Source: Leifsonia sp. SCN 70-46
Lineage (GTDB): Bacteria; Actinomycetota; Actinomycetes; Actinomycetales; Microbacteriaceae
Length of the DNA: 64,000 nt
Direction of reading: 5' to 3'
Assembly (NCBI GenBank): GCA_001725325.1
Contig: MEFY01000002.1
Span: forward strand, 2,465,135-2,529,134
Shown: positions 31,131 to 38,281 of the stretch, piece after piece
How the letters are laid out: each line of letters begins with the position of its first letter
Position numbering within the stretch: position 1 is the stretch's first letter
Made by a program: the position numbers and the translations under genes
The notes under the pieces: model-generated
Seen by the model: only the letters and a program-made list of their open reading frames with translations
What the model was told of the DNA's origin: nothing
Databases searched by the model: none

Positions 31131-31633
31131 TAACGTCCGGCCAGGTGCGCGAGGTCGAGTCGCGAGGCGTAGAACGTGAGGCGGAACTTGCCGACCTGCA
31201 CCTCGGCGCCGTCGCTCAGGAGCGCGGTGTCGATGCGGACGCCGTCGAAGTACGTGCCGTTGAGCGAGCCCAGGTCTTTGACCTCGAAGGCCGTGCCGTG
31301 GCGGAGGAACTCCGCGTGGCGGCGCGAGACGGTGACGTCGTCGAGGAAGATGTCGGCCTCGGGGTGGCGGCCCACCGTCGTGAGGTCGGCGTCGAGGAGG
31401 AAGCGCGCGCCCACGTTGGGGCCGCGGCGGACCACGAGGAGTGCCGAGCCGGAGGGCAGCGCCGCGATGGCGTCGAGCTCCTCGGGCGAGGCGTCGCTGT
31501 CGAGGGCCGCGAGCTGCGCGGCGAACTCGTCGCCGTAGGTGACCGTCGCGTCGTCGCGGTGAGGGATCTGCGGAGCCACCCCCGTGGCGTTGGCGTCCGC
31601 GGCCTCGTCGCCGTGCTCGTGCTGATCCGTCAT
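31130..31633 (-). CDS. garA: FHA-domain regulator GarA/OdhI-like
   Basis: Forkhead-associated protein; GarA/OdhI bind 2-oxoglutarate dehydrogenase, glutamate synthase and glutamate dehydrogenase and are switched by Ser/Thr kinases on an N-terminal Thr pair. 167 residues. The FHA domain fills the C-terminal half (TVGRHPEADIFLDDVTVSRRH-AEF, GSLNGTYFDGVRI). The N-terminal segment has DATVTYGDEF with Thr30 and Thr32, in place of the ETTS motif of mycobacterial and corynebacterial proteins. Sits between pgsA and ftsR as in Mycobacterium (Rv1827-Rv1828). Confidence 0.85.
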   Translation of the reverse strand: MTDQHEHGDEAADANATGVAPQIPHRDDATVTYGDEFAAQLAALDSDASPEELDAIAALPSGSALLVVRRGPNVGARFLLDADLTTVGRHPEADIFLDDVTVSRRHAEFLRHGTAFEVKDLGSLNGTYFDGVRIDTALLSDGAEVQVGKFRLTFYASRLDLAHLAGR

Positions 31634-31644
31634 GTCGTCCCTCC

Positions 31645-32259
31645 CTAGCGTTCCAGCGTAGCCGAAACCATCGGCCCCGCGTCCCGGGGAATTCTCACGA
31701 GCCGGGCGGTCTCGGCAGCGTAGAGGGTTCCGCCCCACCAGTAGAGGAAGACTCCCCAGAGCGCGAATGCCCACCCTACGGGGTTCGCTATCGCCGTCGC
31801 ATCCGGGAACGCCTGGCCGATCATGATGATGGGCAGCGCGTAGAACAGGCACAGCGTTCCCGCCTTGCCGAGGTGGTGCACGGGCAGCGGCCCGTACCCG
31901 TTGCTCGCGAGGATGATGCCCAGCACCACGAGCATGAGGTCGCGCGCGACGATGACGGCGAAGAGCCACCACGGGATGACGCCGCGCACCGCGAGGCCCA
32001 CGAGCGCCGCGAAGATGAACGCCCTGTCGGCGGCCGGGTCGAGCAGCTGGCCGAGCCGCGTGATCTGCCGGAACCGGCGCGCGATGACGCCGTCGAGGTA
32101 GTCGCTCACGCTCGAGACCACGAGCACGAGCAGGGCGAGCCCGTCGCGGCCCGCGATGATGAGCACGAGGAACACGGGCACGAGCAGCAGCCTGATGAAG
32201 CTGAGGATGTTGGGCACCGTCAGCACCCGGGTGCTGATCTCCGGCGCCTTCTCCTCCAC
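31645..32259 (-). CDS. CDP-alcohol phosphatidyltransferase (PgsA-like)
   Basis: Integral membrane enzyme that joins CDP-diacylglycerol to an alcohol (phosphatidylglycerophosphate or cardiolipin type). 204 residues with about six membrane helices. The family signature is DYLDGVIARRFRQITRLGQ followed by LLDPAADR, with all the catalytic Asp residues. GTG start 7 nt after TAGACT with no ribosome site. First gene of the pgsA-garA-ftsR unit. Exact acceptor cannot be read from sequence. Confidence 0.88.
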   Translation of the reverse strand: MEEKAPEISTRVLTVPNILSFIRLLLVPVFLVLIIAGRDGLALLVLVVSSVSDYLDGVIARRFRQITRLGQLLDPAADRAFIFAALVGLAVRGVIPWWLFAVIVARDLMLVVLGIILASNGYGPLPVHHLGKAGTLCLFYALPIIMIGQAFPDATAIANPVGWAFALWGVFLYWWGGTLYAAETARLVRIPRDAGPMVSATLER

Positions 32260-32303
32260 GATGCCGAGTCTAGCGACGGCCCGGGTCTAGGATTCCCTCC
32301 ATG
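32259..32303. promoter_or_regulatory. Back-to-back leaderless promoters (pgsA-like / DUF1295)
   Basis: The two start codons are separated by only 41 bp. Minus strand TAGACT (32272-32267) lies 7 nt before GTG 32259; plus strand TAGGAT (32288-32293) lies 7 nt before ATG 32301. The two -10 elements are 15 bp apart, so their -35 regions must overlap the opposite -10. No Shine-Dalgarno exists for either gene. Confidence 0.6.
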
Positions 32304-33116
32304 ACGCCGTTGTTGACCGTGATCCTCCTCGCCGCCCTCGTCGTGCTGGGTGTGTGGATCGCCTCCCTCATCACCCACGACCACTCGTGGGTCGACCGCA
32401 TCTGGTCGATAGTGCCTGCCGTGTACGTGTGGGTGTTCGCCGGGTTCGCCGGGTTCGCCGACGCGCGTCTCGACGTCATGGGCGTGCTCACGGCGCTGTG
32501 GGCGGCGCGCCTTACCTTCAACTTCGCGCGGAAGGGCGGCTACACCGGCACGGAGGACTACCGCTGGCCCATCCTGCGCGCGCGCATGAACCGCTGGCAG
32601 TTCGAGCTCTTCAACTTCTTCTTCATCTCGCTCTACCAGAACGTCATCCTGCTGCTCATCGCGCTGCCCGCCTACACGGCGTACGAGAACCGCGCGACCC
32701 CGTTCGGCCCGCTCGACGTCGTCATCGCCGTCGTGTTCCTCGGGCTCCTCGCGGGCGAGACGATCTCCGACCAGCAGCAGTGGAACTTCCACGCCGCGAA
32801 GAAGGCCGGCGGCCCGGAGTTCCGTCCGCGCTTCCTGCAGACGGGGCTCTGGCGGTTCTCGCGCCACCCCAACTTCTTCTTCGAGCAGGCGCAGTGGTGG
32901 GCGCTGTTCTTCTTCGGGGCGGTGGCCGCGGGGTCCGTGCTGCAGTGGACCGTCGCGGGCGCCGTGCTGCTCACGGCGCTGTTCATCGGCTCCACGATCT
33001 TCACCGAGAGCATCACGCGCTCGAAGTACCCCGAGTACGCCGACTACCAGGCGACGACCTCTCCGATCATCCCGTGGCCGCCCCGCCGGGCCGCGAAGGA
33101 CCCCGTCACGGCATAG
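32301..33116 (+). CDS. DUF1295 membrane protein (steroid 5-alpha-reductase-like)
   Basis: Polytopic membrane protein of the DUF1295 family, related to isoprenylcysteine methyltransferases and steroid reductases. 271 residues with six to seven helices. Characteristic region SDQQQWNFHAAKKAGGPEFR, then FLQTGLWRFSRHPNFFFEQ with the conserved RHPNF, and a C-terminal ITRSKYPEYADYQATTSP. An enzymatic role (NADPH-linked reductase or methyltransferase) is inferred from the superfamily; the substrate is unknown. Start codon fits a leaderless transcript. Confidence 0.85.
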   Translation: MTPLLTVILLAALVVLGVWIASLITHDHSWVDRIWSIVPAVYVWVFAGFAGFADARLDVMGVLTALWAARLTFNFARKGGYTGTEDYRWPILRARMNRWQFELFNFFFISLYQNVILLLIALPAYTAYENRATPFGPLDVVIAVVFLGLLAGETISDQQQWNFHAAKKAGGPEFRPRFLQTGLWRFSRHPNFFFEQAQWWALFFFGAVAAGSVLQWTVAGAVLLTALFIGSTIFTESITRSKYPEYADYQATTSPIIPWPPRRAAKDPVTA

Positions 33117-33133
33117 TCACACCAGCCACACGT

Positions 33134-33171
33134 TTCACATTCGTCACAAACGGCCGTAGCCTGTAGACATG
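33134..33171 (+). promoter_or_regulatory. Promoter with leaderless ATG before the S4 gene
   Basis: TTCACA (33134-33139), a 17-bp spacer and TAGCCT (33157-33162) precede ATG 33169 by 6 nt. Spacing is ideal for an actinobacterial housekeeping promoter producing a message that begins at this ATG. Confidence 0.6.
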
Positions 33172-33339
33172 GGCTCTCGCGCGTGGCGTTCCGGCGCGGG
33201 CGCTCGCGCGCTGCCGCTCGGTGCCCTGTCGCCAGCCCTCGCCGCTCCCAGGGATTGTTACCCGACCTGGGATGGGGCGGAGGCGGCGAGAGGCGACCGG
33301 GCGGCGACCGCGCACGCCGAGCCGACGGGCCGGTGCTGA
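33169..33339 (+). CDS. Short leader ORF upstream of the S4 protein (56 aa)
   Basis: 56-codon frame beginning at the predicted 5' end of the mRNA. The product starts MGSRAWRSGAGARALPLGAL, contains DCYPTWDG and ends PTGRC. No family recognised. Its TGA (33337-33339) lies inside the start region of the S4 gene (GTG 33333), a coupling arrangement (GTGCTGA). It could be a regulatory leader peptide or a small protein. Third-position G/C is somewhat lower than in neighbouring genes, so coding is plausible but unproven. Confidence 0.4.
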   Translation: MGSRAWRSGAGARALPLGALSPALAAPRDCYPTWDGAEAARGDRAATAHAEPTGRC

Positions 33340-33710
33340 CCGTGCCCGTGCGCGTCGACAGCTGGCTGTGGGCGGTCCGCGTCTACAAGACCCGGTCCGC
33401 GGCGACCGCCGCGTGCCGCGCGGGTCACGTGCGCGTGAACGGCGAGCGCGCCAAGGCCGCGGAGCAGGTGGGGGTCGGCGACGAGGTGCGCGTGCGCATC
33501 TCGGGCTTCGACCGCATCCTCGAGGTCAGGCAGACGATCGCGAAGCGCGTGGGGGCCACTATCGCCGCCGAGGCGTTCCTCGACACGAGCCCGCCGCTGC
33601 CGACGCCCGAGGAGACCGCGCTGCTCCCCCGGCGCGACCGCGGCGCCGGGCGCCCGACGAAACGGGAGCGCCGGGAGATCGACAAGCTCCTCGGCCGCGA
33701 ACCGCTGTAG
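33333..33710 (+). CDS. S4-domain RNA-binding protein (Hsp15-like)
   Basis: Small S4 RNA-binding protein related to heat-shock protein 15, which binds 50S subunits carrying stalled peptidyl-tRNA. 125 residues from GTG. N-terminal S4 fold VRVDSWLWAVRVYKTRSAAT-AACRAGHVRVNGERAKA, a central DEVRVRI strand, and a basic C-terminus (GRPTKRERREIDKLLGREPL). An in-frame GTG at 33183 would add 50 unlikely Arg/Gly-rich residues. Translation probably depends on the overlapping short upstream ORF, as no ribosome site is visible. Confidence 0.85.
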   Translation: MLTVPVRVDSWLWAVRVYKTRSAATAACRAGHVRVNGERAKAAEQVGVGDEVRVRISGFDRILEVRQTIAKRVGATIAAEAFLDTSPPLPTPEETALLPRRDRGAGRPTKRERREIDKLLGREPL

Positions 33711-33733
33711 TCTCGGCGCAAGGAGGTTCGCAC

Positions 33734-33841
33734 ATGGCCGACAAGTCACCCAAGAAGAACACCGCCAAGACGGCGGCGAGCAAGTCCCTCAAGGAGAAGC
33801 GCGCCGAGAAGAAGGACAAGGCGGGCAAGCGCAAGGACTAG
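33734..33841 (+). CDS. Very small Lys-rich basic protein (35 aa)
   Basis: 35 residues, MADKSPKKNTAKTAASKSLK then EKRAEKKDKAGKRKD: about a third lysine, no hydrophobic core, probably disordered and nucleic-acid binding. The ATG has a perfect AAGGAGG site 7 nt upstream (33720-33726) and the stop is followed at once by a perfect terminator hairpin, so it is very likely expressed with the S4 gene, 23 bp upstream. Similar small basic proteins are seen in other actinobacteria but without known function. Confidence 0.75.
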   Translation: MADKSPKKNTAKTAASKSLKEKRAEKKDKAGKRKD

Positions 33842-33853
33842 CCCACGAACACG

Positions 33854-33887
33854 AGAACGGCCGCATCCTCGAGGATGCGGCCGTTCT
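33854..33887. terminator. Bidirectional terminator hairpin
   Basis: A perfect 34-bp palindrome, starting AGAACGGCCGCATCC and closing on TCGA, lies between convergent genes (the 35-aa protein and Pr6Pr). No long T-run on the plus strand (GTGTCTG), so efficiency in that direction may be modest. Confidence 0.8.
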
Positions 33888-33894
33888 GTGTCTG

Positions 33895-34575
33895 CTAGGC
33901 GGCGACGGCCCTCTTGCGGCGCGACGCCCAGATGACGCCCGCCGCGGTGAGGCCGATGATCACCGCGATGAGGATGACGTAGAAGGCGACCGAGAGGTAG
34001 CCGTTCTGCGACAGGTTGGGGTTGAGGAACGGGTACGGGTACCAGTAGTCGAAGCCCTTGAAGGGATCGGCCGTGAGCGGCCCGCGCACGAGCGTGTAGA
34101 CGACCCACACGAGCGGGAAGGCGATGATGCCGAGGATGCCCCTGCGCCACTCGAGGGGCTTGCGGCCGGGCGCGAGCAGCCAGTCGAGCAGCATCCACAG
34201 CGGGCCGACCACGTGCAGCACCTCGTTGGACCACGGCACCGTCGTGCCCTGCGGCAGCTCGATGCCGCGCAGCAGCAGGTTGTAGACGACGCCCGTGACG
34301 ATCATGTAGGTCGCGGTCGCCGCGCGGAGGTTGTTGAACCACGTGGGGTCCGCCCCCTCGCGGCGCGCGAGGAGGAGCACGGCGCCGACGAGGCACACGA
34401 CGACCGTGAGCACGTTCGACTCGATCGTGAAGAAGCTGAAGAAGTTCTGGATGTAGACGCCGAGGTTGACCCCCGCCTCGCTCCAGAGCGAGATGCTGAG
34501 CGCGAGCTGGGCGATGATCGCCGCCGTCACACCGGCAGCTACGACGAGGCGGAGCGCCGCGAAAAGGATTCTCAT
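33895..34575 (-). CDS. Pr6Pr family membrane protein
   Basis: Seven-helix-type membrane protein of the Pr6Pr family (function unknown; related to FAR-17a/AIG1-like proteins). 226 residues with six to seven hydrophobic segments. Landmarks are FFSFFTIESNVLTVVVCLVG, NLLLRGIELPQG and PFKGFDYWYPYPFLNP. ATG chosen at MRILFAALRLVV; the longer upstream frame overlaps the divergent gene. Convergent with the 35-aa protein gene across the terminator. Confidence 0.82.
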   Translation of the reverse strand: MRILFAALRLVVAAGVTAAIIAQLALSISLWSEAGVNLGVYIQNFFSFFTIESNVLTVVVCLVGAVLLLARREGADPTWFNNLRAATATYMIVTGVVYNLLLRGIELPQGTTVPWSNEVLHVVGPLWMLLDWLLAPGRKPLEWRRGILGIIAFPLVWVVYTLVRGPLTADPFKGFDYWYPYPFLNPNLSQNGYLSVAFYVILIAVIIGLTAAGVIWASRRKRAVAA

Positions 34576-34662
34576 GGCTCGACAGTAGCGCCCGGGCCCC
34601 CTCATAGGGCGCTCATAGCGAGGGCATGCCGCGCGGATAACCTCCGCCCGTATCCCTGAGGC

Positions 34663-35562
34663 ATGGCATCGCGCAAGAAGACCACGATCATCGTCACGGC
34701 GGCCCTCGCCGTGCTGCTCCCCGTCGGCGGGGGCGCGGCCTGGGCCGCGGACCGCTTCCTCATCCCCCACGTCGAGATCTCCGACGTGCAGTCGTACGAG
34801 GCGGAGAACTCGACGGTCGTCACGACGGCCGAGGATGCGGCCGACCCCGCCGTCTCCGTCTCGACGGTCGTCACCGGCACGGGCGACGACACCGTCACCT
34901 ACTACGTCGCGGATGTGGCGCTCACGGATGCGACGCAGCTGCGCTCGGCGTTCGCCGACGACTCGTTCGGCGAGAACATCACGCAGACGACGTCGGCGAT
35001 CGCCGAGGCCAACGACGCCCTGTTCGCCATCAACGGCGACTACTACGGCTTCCGTGACACGGGCATCGAGATCCGCAACGGCGTCGTCTACCGCGACTCC
35101 CCCGCGCGCGAGGGGCTCGCCTTCTGGCTCGACGGCTCCGTGACGGTCTACGACGAGACGACGACGAGCGCGCAGGAGCTGCTCGACTCGGGGGTCTGGA
35201 ACACCGTCTCGTTCGGGCCCGCGCTCGTCGAGGACGGGGCTGTGGTCGACGGCATCGAGAGCGTCGAGGTCGACACCAACATCGGCAACCACTCGATCCA
35301 GGGCGAGCAGCCGCGCACCGCCATCGGCGTCATCGACGACAACCACCTCGTGTTCGTCGTGGTCGACGGCCGCAGCCCCGGCCACAGCAAGGGGGTCACC
35401 ATGACCGAGCTCGCGCAGATCATGATCGGCCTCGGCGCGACGACCGCCTACAACCTCGACGGCGGCGGCTCCTCGACCATGTACTACGACGGCCGGGTCG
35501 TGAACACCCCCTCCAACGGCGGCGAGCGCGGCACCTCCGACATCCTCTACGTGGCGGGCTGA
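34663..35562 (+). CDS. Exported phosphodiester glycosidase family (NAGPA domain) protein
   Basis: Secreted or membrane-anchored protein with the NAGPA domain of the mannose-6-phosphate uncovering enzyme family. 299 residues. N-terminal hydrophobic segment (IIVTAALAVLLPVGGGAAWA, about 9-28), then the domain with AINGDYYGFRDTGIEIRNG-VVYR, RTAIGVIDDNHLVFVVVDGR and the hallmark TAYNLDGGGSSTMYYDG. In bacteria these proteins are thought to act on exopolysaccharide or wall glycan phosphodiesters. The following glycosyltransferase gene begins 3 bp after its stop. Confidence 0.87.
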   Translation: MASRKKTTIIVTAALAVLLPVGGGAAWAADRFLIPHVEISDVQSYEAENSTVVTTAEDAADPAVSVSTVVTGTGDDTVTYYVADVALTDATQLRSAFADDSFGENITQTTSAIAEANDALFAINGDYYGFRDTGIEIRNGVVYRDSPAREGLAFWLDGSVTVYDETTTSAQELLDSGVWNTVSFGPALVEDGAVVDGIESVEVDTNIGNHSIQGEQPRTAIGVIDDNHLVFVVVDGRSPGHSKGVTMTELAQIMIGLGATTAYNLDGGGSSTMYYDGRVVNTPSNGGERGTSDILYVAG

Positions 35563-35565
35563 GCC

Positions 35566-36645
35566 ATGATCATCCTCATCCCCGCCTACGAGCCCGATGA
35601 GCGCCTCACCGCCCTCGTCGCCGGGCTCCGCGCCGCCGACCCGCGCGCGGGCATCCTCGTCGTCGACGACGGCAGCGGAGAGCGCTTCGCCCCCGTGTTC
35701 GACGCGGCGCGCGCCGCCGGCGCCGAGGTCATCGGGTACGGCGTCAACCGCGGCAAGGGCCGGGCTCTCAAGAGCGGGTTGGGCTACATCCGCGAGTACC
35801 ACCCGGGGCACGACGTGGTGTGCGCCGACAGCGACGGTCAGCACACGGTCGCCGACATCCTGCGCGTCGCCGAGCACGTGCGGCAGTCCGACGGCGCGAT
35901 GGTGCTGGGCGGGCGCCGGTTCACGGGCGACGTGCCGGGGCGGAGCCGGTTCGGCAACGCCGTGTCGCGCGCCGCGTTCCGGGTCGCCACGGGCATCCCC
36001 GTCCACGACACCCAGACCGGCCTGCGCGGCTACCCCGCGGGCATGCTCGGGTGGCTGCTGGGGGTGAAGGGCAACCGCTTCGAGTACGAGCTCAACCTGC
36101 TGCTGCAGTCACGTGCGGCGGGGATCCCGATCGAGGAGGTCGAGATCGAGACCGTGTACCTCGAGCACAACGCGTCGTCGCACTTCCGCCCGGTCGTCGA
36201 CTCGCTCGCGGTGCTCGCGCCCCTGCTGAAGTTCGTGGCGTCGTCGCTCGGCGCGTTCGTCATCGACGCCGTGGGGCTCGTGCTGCTCTTCGCCCTCACG
36301 AGCTCGCTCTTCGTGTCGGTGGTCGGGGCGCGCATCGTGAGCGCGTCGGTCAACTTCCTCGTCAACCGCAACGCGGTCTTCACGGGAGAGCGCGGCAACC
36401 TGCGGCGCGACCTGCTCCGGTACATCGTGCTCGCGCTCGCGCTCCTGGCGTCGAGCTACGTGTGGCTCACGGTGCTCACGCAGTGGGGCGTGCCGCTCGT
36501 CGCCGCCAAGATCATCACCGACGTGACGCTCTACGTGATCAGCTTCCACGTGCAGCGCCGGTACGTCTTCCCCCAGGCGCCGGTCGCGCTCAGCCCTTCT
36601 GCTTCGCGGCTGCCTTCGCTGCCTGCTTCGTCGCCCGCACCTTGA
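35566..36645 (+). CDS. Fused GT2 glycosyltransferase and GtrA-like membrane protein
   Basis: Two-domain protein for polyprenyl-linked sugar transfer. 359 residues. Residues 1-215 form a DPM1-like GT2 domain (ILIPAYEPDERL, VVDDGSG, NRGKGRALKSGLGYI, CADSDGQHTVADI, DTQTGLRGYP). Residues about 222-340 form four GtrA helices (KFVASSLGAFVIDAVGLVL ... VQRRYVFP). GT2 enzymes of this type make polyprenyl-phosphate sugars and GtrA is the presumed flippase. Cotranscribed with the NAGPA gene. The last 56 nt overlap the convergent HhH-GPD gene. Confidence 0.87.
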   Translation: MIILIPAYEPDERLTALVAGLRAADPRAGILVVDDGSGERFAPVFDAARAAGAEVIGYGVNRGKGRALKSGLGYIREYHPGHDVVCADSDGQHTVADILRVAEHVRQSDGAMVLGGRRFTGDVPGRSRFGNAVSRAAFRVATGIPVHDTQTGLRGYPAGMLGWLLGVKGNRFEYELNLLLQSRAAGIPIEEVEIETVYLEHNASSHFRPVVDSLAVLAPLLKFVASSLGAFVIDAVGLVLLFALTSSLFVSVVGARIVSASVNFLVNRNAVFTGERGNLRRDLLRYIVLALALLASSYVWLTVLTQWGVPLVAAKIITDVTLYVISFHVQRRYVFPQAPVALSPSASRLPSLPASSPAP

Positions 36646-37168
36646 GCAGCGACTCGGGGCTCACGATGTCGGCGACGGACCGGAAGGATCCGGCCTCGCC
36701 GTAGGCGCCCGCGGCCTCGCGCCACCCGGGCGCGGTGAGACCCTGCTGCTTGCCGAGCAGGGCGAGGAAGATCCTCGCCTTCTGGTCGCCGAAGCCCGGG
36801 AGGGAGTTGAGGCGCTTCAGGATCTCGGCACCGTCGGGGTCGCCCTCGGTCCAGATGTTCTCGGCCCTGCCTCCCCAGTGGGCGACGATCTCGGCGCACA
36901 GGGCCTGCACGCGCCCGGCCATCGAGCCCGGGAACCTGTGCACGGCCGGCGACTGCTTCATGACCTCGGCGAACGCGTCGGGCTCCGCGTCGGCGATCGT
37001 GCGGGCGTCGAACGCCCCGAGGCGCGCCTTGAGCTTGGCCGGGCCGGCGAACGCCGTCTCCATGGGCACCTGCTGGTCGAGGAGCATGCCGACCAGCAGC
37101 GCGAGCGGGTCTGACGAGAGCAGCGCGTCGGCGTCGGGGTCTGCGGTGATGTGGAGGTCGTGGGCCAT
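36590..37168 (-). CDS. HhH-GPD-type base-excision repair protein
   Basis: Protein of the actinobacterial HhH-GPD family resembling AlkA/endonuclease III-type DNA glycosylases. 192 residues, shorter than AlkA. N-terminal DPLALLVGMLLDQQVPMETA is the AlkA-like QQ helix. The helix-hairpin-helix is LNSLPGFGDQKARIFLALLG. A Lys/Ala-rich tail ends AKQKG. A catalytic aspartate in the usual place is not obvious. Divergent from an AlkZ-like gene over 36 bp, suggesting joint DNA repair function. Confidence 0.8.
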   Translation of the reverse strand: MAHDLHITADPDADALLSSDPLALLVGMLLDQQVPMETAFAGPAKLKARLGAFDARTIADAEPDAFAEVMKQSPAVHRFPGSMAGRVQALCAEIVAHWGGRAENIWTEGDPDGAEILKRLNSLPGFGDQKARIFLALLGKQQGLTAPGWREAAGAYGEAGSFRSVADIVSPESLLKVRATKQAAKAAAKQKG

Positions 37169-37192
37169 GGGTCCATGGTCGCACCTGCGCGC

Positions 37193-37207
37193 TACCCTCG
37201 CACCATG
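37193..37207 (+). promoter_or_regulatory. -10 element, leaderless start of the AlkZ-like gene
   Basis: TACCCT (37193-37198) is 6 nt before ATG 37205 and no ribosome site is present. Confidence 0.4.
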
Positions 37208-38281
37208 GTCATCGAGCTCACGCGCGAGCAGGCGCGCCGCATCGCCGTGCGGGCCCAGCTGTTGGATGCCCGCCGCCCCACCGACCTCGTCGACACCGTG
37301 CGCCAGCTCACCTTCGTGCAGCTCGAGCCGACCGCGGCCGTCGCGCCGACCGCCGACCTCGTGCTGCGCAGCAGGCTCGGCAACACGTACGAGCCCACCG
37401 ACCTGACCACGGCCCTCGAGGTGGAGAACACGCTCTTCGAGCTCGCGCTGCTCGTGCGGCCCATGGACGACCTGCCGCTCTTCCGCGCCCAGATGGCCGG
37501 GCCGCCGCAGTACGAGAAGACGGCGCGCTGGCTCGACGACAACGAGGAGTTCCGCCAGGACATCCTCGACAGGCTCGAGGTCGAGGGCGCGCTCATCGCC
37601 AAGCAGATCCCCGACACGAGCATCGTGCCGTGGCCATCGAGCGGCTGGAACAACAACCGCAACGTCATGATGATGCTCGAGTGCCTCATGATGCGCGGCG
37701 ACGTCGCCGTCGCGGGCCGCGAGGGCCGCGACCGGGTGTGGGATCTGGCGGAGCGCGTCTACCACGCAGACACGCGCGTGGTCCCGCTCGACGAGGCGCT
37801 GGCCATCCGCGCCGCCCGGCGCCTCTGTGCCCAGGGCCTCGTGCCCGGCAAGACCCCCGACCTGCCCGTCGAGACGACGCGCGTCGGCACGGCGGGCGTG
37901 GCCGCGACGATCGAGGGGGTCAAGGGCGCCTACCGGCTCGACCCGGCATACCTCGAGGGCGGGTTCGAGGGGCGCACCGTGCTGTTGTCGCCGTTCGACG
38001 GGCTCATCCGCGACCGCAAGCGCATGGCCGAGCTCTTCGAGTTCGACTACGCGCTCGAGATGTACAAGCCCGCCGCCCAGCGCCGCTGGGGCTACTACGC
38101 GCTGCCCGTGCTGCACGGCGACAGGCTCGTGGGCAAGGTGGATGCGACGGCCGACCGCACGCGCGGCGAGCTCGTCGTGCACGCCGTGCACGAAGACGGG
38201 CCCGGGTTCCCGCGGTCGGAGGTCGACGCCGAGCTCGCCTCCCTCGCGGAGTGGCTCGGCGTCGACCTCGTCAGGCCGTAG
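37205..38281 (+). CDS. AlkZ/YcaQ-like winged-helix DNA glycosylase
   Basis: HTH_42 family protein related to AlkZ and YcaQ (AlkX), which unhook interstrand cross-links and remove bulky alkylated bases. 358 residues. N-terminal LTREQARRIAVRAQLLDARR and the active-site strand VRQLTFVQLEPTAAVAPTAD. The catalytic motif, QxQ in AlkZ or QxD in YcaQ, reads QLE here. The C-terminal domain has LLSPFDGLIRDRKRMAELFEFDY and KVDATADRTRGELVVHAVH. Head-to-head with an HhH-GPD gene; its last 11 nt overlap the convergent monooxygenase gene. Confidence 0.82.
   Translation: MVIELTREQARRIAVRAQLLDARRPTDLVDTVRQLTFVQLEPTAAVAPTADLVLRSRLGNTYEPTDLTTALEVENTLFELALLVRPMDDLPLFRAQMAGPPQYEKTARWLDDNEEFRQDILDRLEVEGALIAKQIPDTSIVPWPSSGWNNNRNVMMMLECLMMRGDVAVAGREGRDRVWDLAERVYHADTRVVPLDEALAIRAARRLCAQGLVPGKTPDLPVETTRVGTAGVAATIEGVKGAYRLDPAYLEGGFEGRTVLLSPFDGLIRDRKRMAELFEFDYALEMYKPAAQRRWGYYALPVLHGDRLVGKVDATADRTRGELVVHAVHEDGPGFPRSEVDAELASLAEWLGVDLVRP

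Noticed and set aside
33183..33332. Longer start for the S4 protein
   Set aside because: The added residues are Arg/Gly-rich, precede the conserved S4 fold by 50 residues and conflict with the better-supported ATG at 33169 in another frame.
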